From contig JAUWOG010000093.1 in the NCBI GenBank assembly GCA_030612305.1, forward strand, positions 1-7,857: a stretch of 7,857 nt of DNA, in the 5' to 3' direction. Positions within the stretch are counted from its first letter, which is position 1; each line of letters begins with the position of its first letter. A program made the translations under genes and the position numbers. The stretch comes from Armatimonadota bacterium (lineage in GTDB: Bacteria > Armatimonadota > Zipacnadia > Zipacnadales > UBA11051). Below, in pieces: positions 1 through 5,452 of this stretch. The notes beneath the pieces were generated by a model. It was given only the letters and a program-made list of their open reading frames with translations, did not search any database and had not been told where the DNA came from.

Positions 1-276
1 GTTGCGCTGATATACTCGGGCGGCGGGAATCCAAAGCCGCCCGGCGAACTCGTGAAGCTCGTTCTGGCAGGCAACTTGCAGGCCCTGAGCATAACACACG
101 GGGATGTCACGCCCGAGTTGGTCGTGAGATGCCGGCAGTGCGGAGTGGGCCTGTGGGTGTGGACAGTGGACGATGAGGAGCGGCTGGCCGAGCTCGACCG
201 GATGCGTGTGGGCAACATTGTAAGCAATGATCCGGCGCTGGCGTTGAGGGTAGTTAGCTGGGTAAGGCTCAGCTAA
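1..276 (+). CDS. Glycerophosphodiester phosphodiesterase, C-terminal fragment
   Basis: The frame is open from the first base, so this is the 3' end of a gene that begins outside the window; 91 codons are visible before TAA at 274-276. The family hydrolyses glycerophosphodiesters to glycerol-3-phosphate and an alcohol on a TIM barrel. The visible part matches the last strands of that barrel: the segment GLWVWTVDDEERLAELDRM is the typical 'v-WTVnd-e-l-l' strand, followed by VGNIVSNDPALAL, equivalent to the family's final 'G-D-iiTD-P' strand. The Asp-Pro pair is present, with Asn in place of the usual Thr before it. The active-site Glu/His residues lie in the missing N-terminal part, so activity cannot be judged. 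The 3' end of the coding sequence is folded into a perfect inverted repeat (251-279). Family assignment is fairly secure; substrate and cellular location are not visible. Confidence 0.8.
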   Translation, partial: VALIYSGGGNPKPPGELVKLVLAGNLQALSITHGDVTPELVVRCRQCGVGLWVWTVDDEERLAELDRMRVGNIVSNDPALALRVVSWVRLS

Positions 277-279
277 CTA
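251..279. repeat. Perfect inverted repeat overlapping the stop codon (hairpin 1)
   Basis: The arms TAGTTAGCTG (251-260) and CAGCTAACTA (270-279) are exact reverse complements. Inner pairs 261/269 (G-U), 262/268 (G-C) and 263/267 (U-G) would extend the stem to 13 bp with a three-base loop. The repeat contains the last codons and the TAA of the upstream gene. No T-run follows, so it is not a canonical intrinsic terminator, but it could act as an mRNA 3'-end stabiliser or as a terminator together with the next hairpin. Confidence 0.75.
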
Positions 280-280
280 A

Positions 281-303
281 TGGAGTTTCCTGCGGAAACT
301 CCA
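281..303. repeat. Perfect inverted repeat (hairpin 2), apex CTGCG
   Basis: TGGAGTTTCC (281-290) and GGAAACTCCA (294-303) are exact reverse complements separated by TGC. This gives a 10-bp stem with a minimal 3-base loop. It starts one base after hairpin 1, so the two form a tandem pair. There is no downstream poly-T on either strand. Its apex (C-TGC-G) is the same as that of the hairpin at 405-429. Confidence 0.75.
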
Positions 304-340
304 CGGGGCGCGTGAGTTGCGGAAGAAAAGAGCGTGCGAC

Positions 341-402
341 GGCAACGGCGAAAGGCAACGGCGAAAGGCAACGGTGAAAGGCAACGGTGAAAGGCAACGG
401 CG
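341..402. repeat. 13-bp tandem repeat, about 4.8 copies
   Basis: The unit GGCAACGGCGAAA occurs at 341-353 and 354-366. The variant GGCAACGGTGAAA occurs at 367-379 and 380-392. A partial copy, GGCAACGGCG, ends the array at 393-402. A 13-base period is not a multiple of three, so open frames through it are not credible proteins. Degenerate 12-13-base relatives continue at about 445-483 beyond the next hairpin, which suggests an older, larger array. The function is unknown. Confidence 0.9.
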
Positions 403-404
403 GT

Positions 405-429
405 GGGCCGGATACTGCGTATTCGGCCC
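405..429. repeat. Inverted repeat (hairpin 3), apex CTGCG
   Basis: GGGCCGGATAC (405-415) pairs with GTATTCGGCCC (419-429) through eleven consecutive pairs, one of them G-U (411/423), around a TGC loop. It has the same three-base loop and closing C-G pair as the repeat at 281-303 but an unrelated stem. It lies between intact and degenerate copies of the 13-bp repeat. No T-run follows. Confidence 0.7.
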
Positions 430-444
430 CTCCGCACGACAACA

Positions 445-483
445 GCAACGGCCAAGGGAACGGCAAGAGGCAAAGGCGAACGG
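445..483. repeat. Degenerate copies of the 13-bp repeat
   Basis: Three decayed units are readable: GCAACGGCCAAG (445-456), GGAACGGCAAGA (457-468) and GGCAAAGGCGAAC (469-481). All keep the G-rich/AA alternation of the intact array at 341-402. Their period drifts between 12 and 13. The relationship is inferred from similarity by eye. Confidence 0.5.
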
Positions 484-484
484 C

Positions 485-503
485 CGCGAGCTGGAAGCTC
501 GCG
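485..503. repeat. REP-like palindrome (hairpin 4)
   Basis: CGCGAGCT (485-492) and AGCTCGCG (496-503) are exact reverse complements around GGA, giving an 8-bp stem. Short GC-rich palindromes of this shape, with the following GCTAC, resemble dispersed intergenic palindromes that I recall from several environmental bacterial phyla. Only one copy is in the window, so the dispersed nature cannot be shown here. Confidence 0.55.
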
Positions 504-609
504 CTACAGAACAAGAAGAGTGATGCCCCCTGCCGGGCTACGGGCAAGTGCAGAAAGCTCAGGCCGAGCCACCCATCCTTTCCAGGGCGGTGCGGTTGAG
601 GGGTTTGTG

Positions 610-618
610 TGGTAGAAT
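610..618 (+). promoter_or_regulatory. Extended -10 promoter element
   Basis: TGG-TAGAAT fits the extended -10 pattern TGn-TATAAT, with the -10 hexamer at 613-618. No good -35 box is present at 16-18 bp spacing, as expected for an extended -10 promoter. The same TGn-TAGAAT element recurs upstream of the aldolase gene (1657-1665). Transcription from here would begin near 625, about 40 bases before the ATG at 666, and would rule out the in-frame GTG at 609. Confidence 0.5.
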
Positions 619-665
619 GTGGCGACGGTGTATGCACTGAGAAATCCGGTCAACGGGTGAATGGG

Positions 666-1610
666 ATGATAAAGCCGAAGGCTGTTGTCGCAGGTGGGGC
701 GGGGTTCCTGGGGTTCCACATGACCAAGCGGCTGCTTGATGAGGGCTTCGAGGTATATGTCATAGACAATTATGAGACGGGGACGCGGCGCAATACCCGG
801 GACCTGGCGGCGATGGGCGGCGAGATCATCGTCGGGGACATCTGTGAGCCGCTGCACATTCCGGGCGACATTGATTATGTGGTGAACCTGGCGTGTCCGG
901 CGAGCCCGGTTGATTTCGACCGGGTGCCGTTCGAGATCATGCGGGCGTGCTCGCATGGGACGCACAACCTGCTGGATCTGGCGCGGGCGCATCGCGCGAC
1001 ATTCCTGCAGGCCTCGACGTCGGAGGTCTATGGCGACCCGGAAGTGCATCCGCAACAGGAAGACTACTGCGGCAATGTCAACATCGCGGGGCCACGAGCG
1101 GTCTATGACGAGGGCAAGCGATATGCCGAAACGCTGTGCCACACGTATCGCCGGCACCATAGCGTGGATGTGCGGATAGCCCGGATATTCAACACCTATG
1201 GGCCGCGAATGCGTCCGGACGACGGGCGCGTCGTCTCGAACTTCTGCGTGCAGGCTCTGTCGGGGGAGCCGCTGACTCTCTACGGCGGCGGCGAGCAGAC
1301 ACGCAGCTTCTGCTATTGCAGCGATCTCATTGAAGGGCTCTACCGGCTGCTCGTGTCAGGCTATTCACAGCCCTGCAACATAGGGAACCCGTCGGAGATA
1401 TCGGTGCGCGAGCTTGCAGAGACGATACTGGAGATCACCGGGAGCAGTTTGGAGCTGAAGGTGGTGCCCGCGCTGCACGAGGACGACCCGAAACGGCGGC
1501 GACCGGACATCACACGCGCCCGCGAGGTGCTGGACTGGGAGCCGCAGGTGGTGCTGCGAGACGGTCTGCAGGAAACGCTCAAGTGGTTTGAGGAGAAGCT
1601 GGCGGAATAG
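666..1610 (+). CDS. UDP-glucuronic acid decarboxylase-like NAD-dependent SDR
   Basis: Predicted to convert UDP-glucuronate to UDP-xylose in the cytoplasm with bound NAD, feeding pentose into surface polysaccharide or glycan synthesis. The 314-residue product is typical for the bacterial enzyme. Seen in order: the Rossmann motif GGAGFLG at residues 10-16; Asp34 ending strand 2 (NAD ribose binding); ASTSEVYGDP with Thr118-Ser119-Glu120; the catalytic YDEGK with Tyr147 and Lys151; RIARIFNTYGPRM; and the C-terminal RRRPDITRAREVLDWEP. The combination STSEVYGDP...GPR...YDEGKR...IFNTYGPRM is characteristic of UXS rather than of GalE or RmlB. The frame stays open upstream to a GTG at 609, but that codon overlaps the extended -10 element. 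ATG at 666 follows GGGTGA (655-660) at five bases and places the glycine-rich loop at the normal distance from the N terminus. A related UDP-sugar epimerase/dehydratase is the main alternative. Confidence 0.88.
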   Translation: MIKPKAVVAGGAGFLGFHMTKRLLDEGFEVYVIDNYETGTRRNTRDLAAMGGEIIVGDICEPLHIPGDIDYVVNLACPASPVDFDRVPFEIMRACSHGTHNLLDLARAHRATFLQASTSEVYGDPEVHPQQEDYCGNVNIAGPRAVYDEGKRYAETLCHTYRRHHSVDVRIARIFNTYGPRMRPDDGRVVSNFCVQALSGEPLTLYGGGEQTRSFCYCSDLIEGLYRLLVSGYSQPCNIGNPSEISVRELAETILEITGSSLELKVVPALHEDDPKRRRPDITRAREVLDWEPQVVLRDGLQETLKWFEEKLAE

Positions 1611-1636
1611 GCCACAGTCGGGCGGTTGTGAGTGCC

Positions 1637-1665
1637 TTGTATTGGCGGGGCGGTTCTGATAGAAT
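1637..1665 (+). promoter_or_regulatory. Sigma-70-type promoter with extended -10
   Basis: A -35 box TTGTAT (1637-1642) is followed by an exactly 17-bp spacer and TGA-TAGAAT (extended -10 at 1657-1665, hexamer 1660-1665). This is the best promoter in the window. Transcription would start near 1672, leaving a leader of about 130 bases before the aldolase gene. It shows that the aldolase gene is transcribed apart from the upstream decarboxylase gene. Confidence 0.7.
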
Positions 1666-1671
1666 GGCAGC

Positions 1672-1790
1672 CAAATGGCCATGGTGACACCCGCCAGAGA
1701 AACGCGGGTGAGATGGTCGTGTGAGAGCGACAAGCCACACGCAGAGGCGGTGGCTTGCTGCGCGATTTGACATGTGTGAAACAATATCGG
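1672..1790 (+). ncRNA. Candidate structured 5' leader (possible cis-regulatory RNA)
   Basis: Between the promoter and the Shine-Dalgarno site lie three successive hairpins. CACCCGC (1688-1694) pairs with GCGGGTG (1704-1710) around CAGAGAAAC. GTCG (1716-1719) pairs with CGAC (1728-1731) around TGTGAGAG. CAAGCCAC (1731-1738) pairs with GTGGCTTG (1750-1757) around ACGCAGAGGCG. Hairpins 2 and 3 share C1731, so one of those pairs must give way. The loops are purine-rich and the words GTGAGA recur at 1708-1713 and 1721-1726. I do not recognise a known riboswitch consensus (TPP, cobalamin, SAM, c-di-GMP, glycine). The compact multi-stem layout directly before a sugar-phosphate enzyme makes a cis-regulatory role plausible but unproven. 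Confidence 0.35.
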
Positions 1791-1796
1791 AGGTGA
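1789..1796 (+). promoter_or_regulatory. Perfect Shine-Dalgarno site that decides the ATA start
   Basis: GGAGGTGA is an eight-base perfect complement of the 16S rRNA 3' tail. Its last three bases (TGA, 1794-1796) are an in-frame stop for the aldolase frame, so translation must begin downstream. The only start position at normal spacing (6 bases, CCCAAA) is the ATA at 1803-1805. The next conventional start, GTG at 1899, is about 100 bases away and has no comparable site. Confidence 0.75.
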
Positions 1797-1802
1797 CCCA
1801 AA

Positions 1803-3035
1803 ATAGGCAAGCTGCTAGACGGAAGACAACTGAGGAAGGTTTTCGATGGTTTTTGTCCTTTTGACGAGAACCTGCAACTGAAGCCGGAAGCTGAGCAAGT
1901 GACGATTCTGGCCGCCAACTCGAATAACTGGTGGGAGACGCGGGCGTTCGTGATGGCCGCCTCGATGGGCAAGCAGTCGCCGGTCATCGTGCAGTTCTCG
2001 TACAACTCGAATATCAAGATAGGCGGGGATCCCAACACGATATGGGCCCCCGAAGGCATCTCCTACAATGCCAACGCGGTCGTCAACGGCGCAAAGGTGA
2101 ACGCCGATTGGATCGCGATGGAAGCAGATGCCTGGGGCGCTGACTACGTGGCCATATCGCTGGATCACTTCAAGGTTCCGAAGTTCGAGGCTGGCAAGAA
2201 GTACAACACGTGCTCGACGCCGGTGGACTACGCAGGCTACCTGGAAGAGGCCCGGGATTTCATCAAGTCGAGGGGCCTCGATGAGGTTGCTGCTGAAGCC
2301 GATGATGCCGCGATGGCCGGCTACCTGGGCTACATGACCAGCGTCGAGTACCAGGGCTTCCGCGCCGATTTCATGGAGACGGTCAGGCTCATGGACCCGG
2401 CCTGGGGCATGATTGACACCGAGGGTATTCCCTTTGTGCTCGACTTCGCAGTGACGCGCGATTTCGGCCTGGGTGTGCGCCAGGGCCTTGGGAACAGCCA
2501 CATGATGATGGAGGCCGAGCTCGGGGCCACGGGCAGTTCCGGCGATGGTATCGGCTATGAGCCGATGAGGGGCGCCGCACTTGAGGAGTTCGCAGCACTG
2601 GCAGCGGCCTTCGTGGAGTACACCGGCGCCGAGGGAATGGCGTATGACATCGGGATGAAACATGGGGCGCTGGCCGATGAGAAGCACCCGGCCGACGAAG
2701 AGAAGCTCGAGGCCGTGCAACGCACCGTCATCGAGAAGGCCGGCGTATATGCCGCCTATGCGCAACATGGTGGCACCGGGGCTGCGGAAGTGGCTCGCGG
2801 GCTGGTCGGCAAGACCAACGTCAATACCGCGTTCCTGGTAGCCGGCAGCAACGCGCGTGCCGAGCATTTCGGCGCGGCAATGGACAAGGTCCGGGCCGGC
2901 GATAAGAAGGTCTGCGGCACCAACGTCGAGACGCATGTGTATCTCGAAGCGCTGTACAACTCCTGTGTGGAACGCTACGAGACCACCGGCAGCTACCAGA
3001 CGGGCGAGAGGGTGGCCGAGATTCTGGCCCAGTAG
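1803..3035 (+). CDS. Divergent class II (zinc) fructose-bisphosphate aldolase family protein, ATA start
   Basis: Predicted cytoplasmic metal-dependent aldolase acting on a ketose bisphosphate or related sugar phosphate; 410 residues from ATA, somewhat longer than the usual 300-360. Landmarks: an N-terminal core strand plus SPVIVQFS (about residues 33-65); SLDHF with Asp121-His122, equivalent to the catalytic Asp and zinc His; MEAELGATGSSGDG with Glu237/Glu239, matching the EiELG motif; IGMKHG with His287, the second zinc His; and QHGGTG with His322, the third. The segment KTNVNTAFLVA replaces the usual 'NIDTD', so the second Asp is Asn here, and substrate use may differ. Start choice: the first conventional start, GTG at 1899, would delete 32 residues, whereas reading from ATA gives an uninterrupted N terminus (GKLLDGRQLRKVFDG) just after a perfect Shine-Dalgarno. 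An ATG-to-ATA base error is the alternative. The gene has its own promoter and terminator and so is a single-gene unit. Confidence 0.8.
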   Translation: MGKLLDGRQLRKVFDGFCPFDENLQLKPEAEQVTILAANSNNWWETRAFVMAASMGKQSPVIVQFSYNSNIKIGGDPNTIWAPEGISYNANAVVNGAKVNADWIAMEADAWGADYVAISLDHFKVPKFEAGKKYNTCSTPVDYAGYLEEARDFIKSRGLDEVAAEADDAAMAGYLGYMTSVEYQGFRADFMETVRLMDPAWGMIDTEGIPFVLDFAVTRDFGLGVRQGLGNSHMMMEAELGATGSSGDGIGYEPMRGAALEEFAALAAAFVEYTGAEGMAYDIGMKHGALADEKHPADEEKLEAVQRTVIEKAGVYAAYAQHGGTGAAEVARGLVGKTNVNTAFLVAGSNARAEHFGAAMDKVRAGDKKVCGTNVETHVYLEALYNSCVERYETTGSYQTGERVAEILAQ

Positions 3036-3065
3036 TCCGCGCAGAGAGAGAAGATGGTCAGAGTC

Positions 3066-3104
3066 CGAGGCAGGGCCGGTTGATTGGTCCTGCCTCGTTT
3101 TTTT
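3066..3104 (+). terminator. Strong intrinsic terminator after the aldolase gene
   Basis: CGAGGCAGG (3066-3074) and CCTGCCTCG (3089-3097) are exact reverse complements. Three further inner pairs (one G-U) extend the stem to 12 bp around GGTTGATT. Seven T residues follow at 3098-3104. It lies 30 bases after the aldolase stop and separates that gene from the GH95 gene. Confidence 0.95.
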
Positions 3105-3230
3105 GCCTGGATGTAAGGCTCGCCCGCGGAAGACATCAGGTCGGACAAGGTGTGGGAGGAGGGAGTGGGGAATTCTAAGATGGACAGGGGGCTCGGAATG
3201 TCATGGGTCTGAAGGGAGAGTGCATACGGG

Positions 3231-5444
3231 ATGTCAGCAGAAGGTGCGATGATGGCAGAGACGCGACGGCGAGCAGAGTTGGCGGGAATGGAAATGGGGA
3301 GGGAAAAGGACAAGTGGGTAAGCGGCTTGCCGTTGGGGAATGGTGACATGGGTGTGATGGTCTGGGGCGATGGCAGCCCGTTGAAATTCACTCTCGACAA
3401 GAGCGATCTGTGGGACACACGCATGGAGTGGCCCGATGATCCGGACATCAACTACGCGACGATGCGCAAGTGCGCGGCGGAGGGGGACTGGGAGCGCTTC
3501 CAGTGGCTGTTTGAGAACGCCATCAGGGAGTGCAACCCGATCGGGCCGACGAAGATCAGCTTCGGACGGTTCGAGATGACGCTGGGCGATGAGATGGTAA
3601 CCGAATGTGGAGGGCTGTCCTTCCACCGAGGAGTGGCAGAGGTCAGAGTGCGCGCTGACGGTGTCGAGCGCGTGCTCACGGCTTTCGTACACAAGGAGAG
3701 CAACGTGCTGTGCATCAGGATCGAACCGGCCGGCGAGCGGCTCGAGTTGAAGCTGCGAGGCCTTGCGGAGGTGAACGCGTACCTGGCCGAGTTAGACTCC
3801 TATACGCCGGAACTAGTCACCGGCGATGACCAGGGCTCGGGGCTGGTACAGAATGTGCCTGGGGGCGTCTGCTTTGCCGGCGTCTGGGAGGCGAGCGATG
3901 ACGGGACCGTCTTCCTGGCAGTCGAGTCCGCCGACGATCGAGAGAGCGCGGTGAATAGAGCGACGGCAACGCTGCGGGAGGCTGGGAAGCGAGGCTGGGA
4001 TGACTTGCGGGCCGAGCACGAGGCCGGCTGGCGCGCCTACTGGGATGCCTGTGGAATGGTGGTGCCGGATGAGAAGATAGATCATCTGTGGCACCTGGGC
4101 ATGTACCTGATCGGGGGCTCGGCGAAGCAGGGCTGTCTGCCTCCGGGATTGCAGGGCGTATGGGCGCTGGATGGCGAGAGGCCGCCATGGCATGGGGATT
4201 ACCACGCGGACATGAACGTGCAGGAGACGTTCTGGCCGGTCTATGCGAACAACCATCTTGAGCTGGGACGTTGCCTGACGGATTTCCTCATGGATTGTCT
4301 GCCTGCGGCGGAGGAGTTCTGTGAGAGTTTCTTCGGCTGGAAGGGGGCGTTCTTCCCGTGCGCGTTTGTGCCCGGGATGGTTTTCGTGCCCGGGTGGTCA
4401 ACGGCACAGTTCTGGGCGGGTGTGCCCGGATGGCTGGCTCAACACATGTGGCTGCAATGGCAGTACGAACGGGACGCGGAGCAACTCAATGAGCAAGTAG
4501 TGCCCTTCCTGCGGGCAGTGTTCAGGTTCTATGAGGGGTTGGTTGAGAAGGGAGAGGACGGCAAGCTGCATGTGCCGTTGTCGGCGAGTCCGGAGATAGA
4601 TAACAACCGGCCCAGCGCATGGTGCAGCGATCCCAACTGCGACCTGTCGGTGATTCGCAATGTGTGTCGGTGGCTGATCGAGACGGAGGCGGCGGCCGGT
4701 GATGAGCAGTTGAGTGCGCGGGCGGAGCAGGTCCGTGCAGACCTGGCTGACTACGCAATCAACGATGAGGGCGGGCTGATGCTGTGGCCGGGGCGGGACT
4801 ATGATGAGAGCCACCGGCACCCGTCACACGTGATGTGCATCCACCCCTTCGATGACATGAACGTGGATGGCGGCGAGGAAGCTGTCAGGATCATTGAGCG
4901 GTCAATGTGGGAGCTTATCGAGATGGGGATGAGCCGCTGGGCCGGGCATTCCTATCCGCAGACTCTGGCACTGGCTGCCCGCGCCGAACGGGGCAACATG
5001 GCCGCTTACCAGGCGCATATCCTCCATGACGTGTGGCTGTGGAACCACAGCCTCAATGTAAACAGCGACATTCGACATACCGGCATGTCAAATTTCGATA
5101 CCAATGTATTCACGATGGAAACCAACTGCGGCATAGCAGGGACGATTCCGGAGATGCTGCTGCAGAGCTGGGGTGGGAGGATCCGGATCTTCCCGGCCGT
5201 ACCGGACGACTGGCAGGAGGCGTGTTTCAGGCAGCTGCGGGCCGAGGGTGGCTGGGTCATCTCCGCACGGATGGAAGAGGGCAGGACGAGTCTCGTAACG
5301 ATCGAGGCGACGGTTGCCGGCACTTGTCGCTTGAGGAATCCCTTCGCTGATGGATACGAGGCGGACAGGGATGTGAGGCCTGATGGCGCGGACCTCGTGG
5401 TGGAACTCGCGGCAGGTGACACGGTGAGCTTTCGGGCCGTGTAG
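3231..5444 (+). CDS. GH95-type glycoside hydrolase (alpha-L-fucosidase / alpha-L-galactosidase family), cytoplasmic
   Basis: A 737-residue protein with the GH95 layout: an N-terminal beta-sandwich (about 20-260) beginning LPLGNGDMGVMVWG and LDKSDLWD; an alpha/alpha-barrel (about 270-620); and a C-terminal beta domain (about 640-737). The family removes alpha-1,2-linked L-fucose or L-galactose with inversion. Visible marks: LQGVWA; YHADMNVQETFWP (325-329 in the catalytic asparagine region); SASPE with Glu455, aligning with the general acid; HRHPSH; and EMLLQSWGG...FPAVPDDW. Two positions differ from the characterised enzyme: the first catalytic Asn is Asp327 and the Asp of the usual 'DGNFG' is Glu630 in METNCG. 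No signal peptide is visible, so it probably acts inside the cell on imported oligosaccharides. The start at 3231 has AGGGAGAG at 3213-3220, a spacing of 10; ATG at 3249 or 3252 is possible. Two TAG stops lie in tandem. The substrate is uncertain. Confidence 0.85.
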   Translation: MSAEGAMMAETRRRAELAGMEMGREKDKWVSGLPLGNGDMGVMVWGDGSPLKFTLDKSDLWDTRMEWPDDPDINYATMRKCAAEGDWERFQWLFENAIRECNPIGPTKISFGRFEMTLGDEMVTECGGLSFHRGVAEVRVRADGVERVLTAFVHKESNVLCIRIEPAGERLELKLRGLAEVNAYLAELDSYTPELVTGDDQGSGLVQNVPGGVCFAGVWEASDDGTVFLAVESADDRESAVNRATATLREAGKRGWDDLRAEHEAGWRAYWDACGMVVPDEKIDHLWHLGMYLIGGSAKQGCLPPGLQGVWALDGERPPWHGDYHADMNVQETFWPVYANNHLELGRCLTDFLMDCLPAAEEFCESFFGWKGAFFPCAFVPGMVFVPGWSTAQFWAGVPGWLAQHMWLQWQYERDAEQLNEQVVPFLRAVFRFYEGLVEKGEDGKLHVPLSASPEIDNNRPSAWCSDPNCDLSVIRNVCRWLIETEAAAGDEQLSARAEQVRADLADYAINDEGGLMLWPGRDYDESHRHPSHVMCIHPFDDMNVDGGEEAVRIIERSMWELIEMGMSRWAGHSYPQTLALAARAERGNMAAYQAHILHDVWLWNHSLNVNSDIRHTGMSNFDTNVFTMETNCGIAGTIPEMLLQSWGGRIRIFPAVPDDWQEACFRQLRAEGGWVISARMEEGRTSLVTIEATVAGTCRLRNPFADGYEADRDVRPDGADLVVELAAGDTVSFRAV

Positions 5445-5452
5445 TAGGCAGG

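Larger units (their letters stand above)
277..665. other. Non-coding spacer with repeat zone and promoter
   Basis: No credible protein gene lies here: the open frames in all directions run through the 13-bp tandem repeat and the palindromes. The first part (277-503) holds the four hairpins and the repeat arrays listed separately. Bases 504-590 show no clear structure. Bases 591-665 hold the promoter-like element and ribosome-binding region of the downstream sugar-nucleotide gene. Confidence 0.7.

Noticed and set aside
341..503. CRISPR array
   Set aside because: The repeats are 13 bp and directly abutting, with no unique spacers, and no cas genes are nearby.
269..637. Several open frames on both strands across the repeat zone, including a 122-codon minus-strand frame
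   Set aside because: They arise from the 13-bp repeat, which stays open in several frames. Their products are low-complexity or compositionally odd, have no recognisable domain, and overlap hairpins.
609..665. N-terminal extension of the UDP-glucuronate decarboxylase from GTG 609
   Set aside because: The codon overlaps the extended -10 element, there is no ribosome site, and the added 19 residues precede the normal Rossmann start.
1772..1864. 30-codon ATG frame overlapping the aldolase ribosome site and start
   Set aside because: It has no ribosome site of its own and lies out of frame over the conserved aldolase N terminus; it looks like a chance frame.
1815..2936. 373-codon minus-strand frame opposite the aldolase gene
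   Set aside because: It is the antisense shadow of a high-GC coding region; the sense strand carries recognisable aldolase motifs throughout.
3106..3140. Imperfect inverted repeat CCTGGATGT / ACATCAGG after the terminator
   Set aside because: It has an 8-bp stem with a bulge and an 18-base loop, no T-run and no relation to a recognised operator; too weak to annotate.
3176..3181. TAAGAT as a -10 box for the GH95 gene
   Set aside because: It matches the consensus at only four of six positions, with no -35 at a suitable distance; the gene's promoter is not identified.
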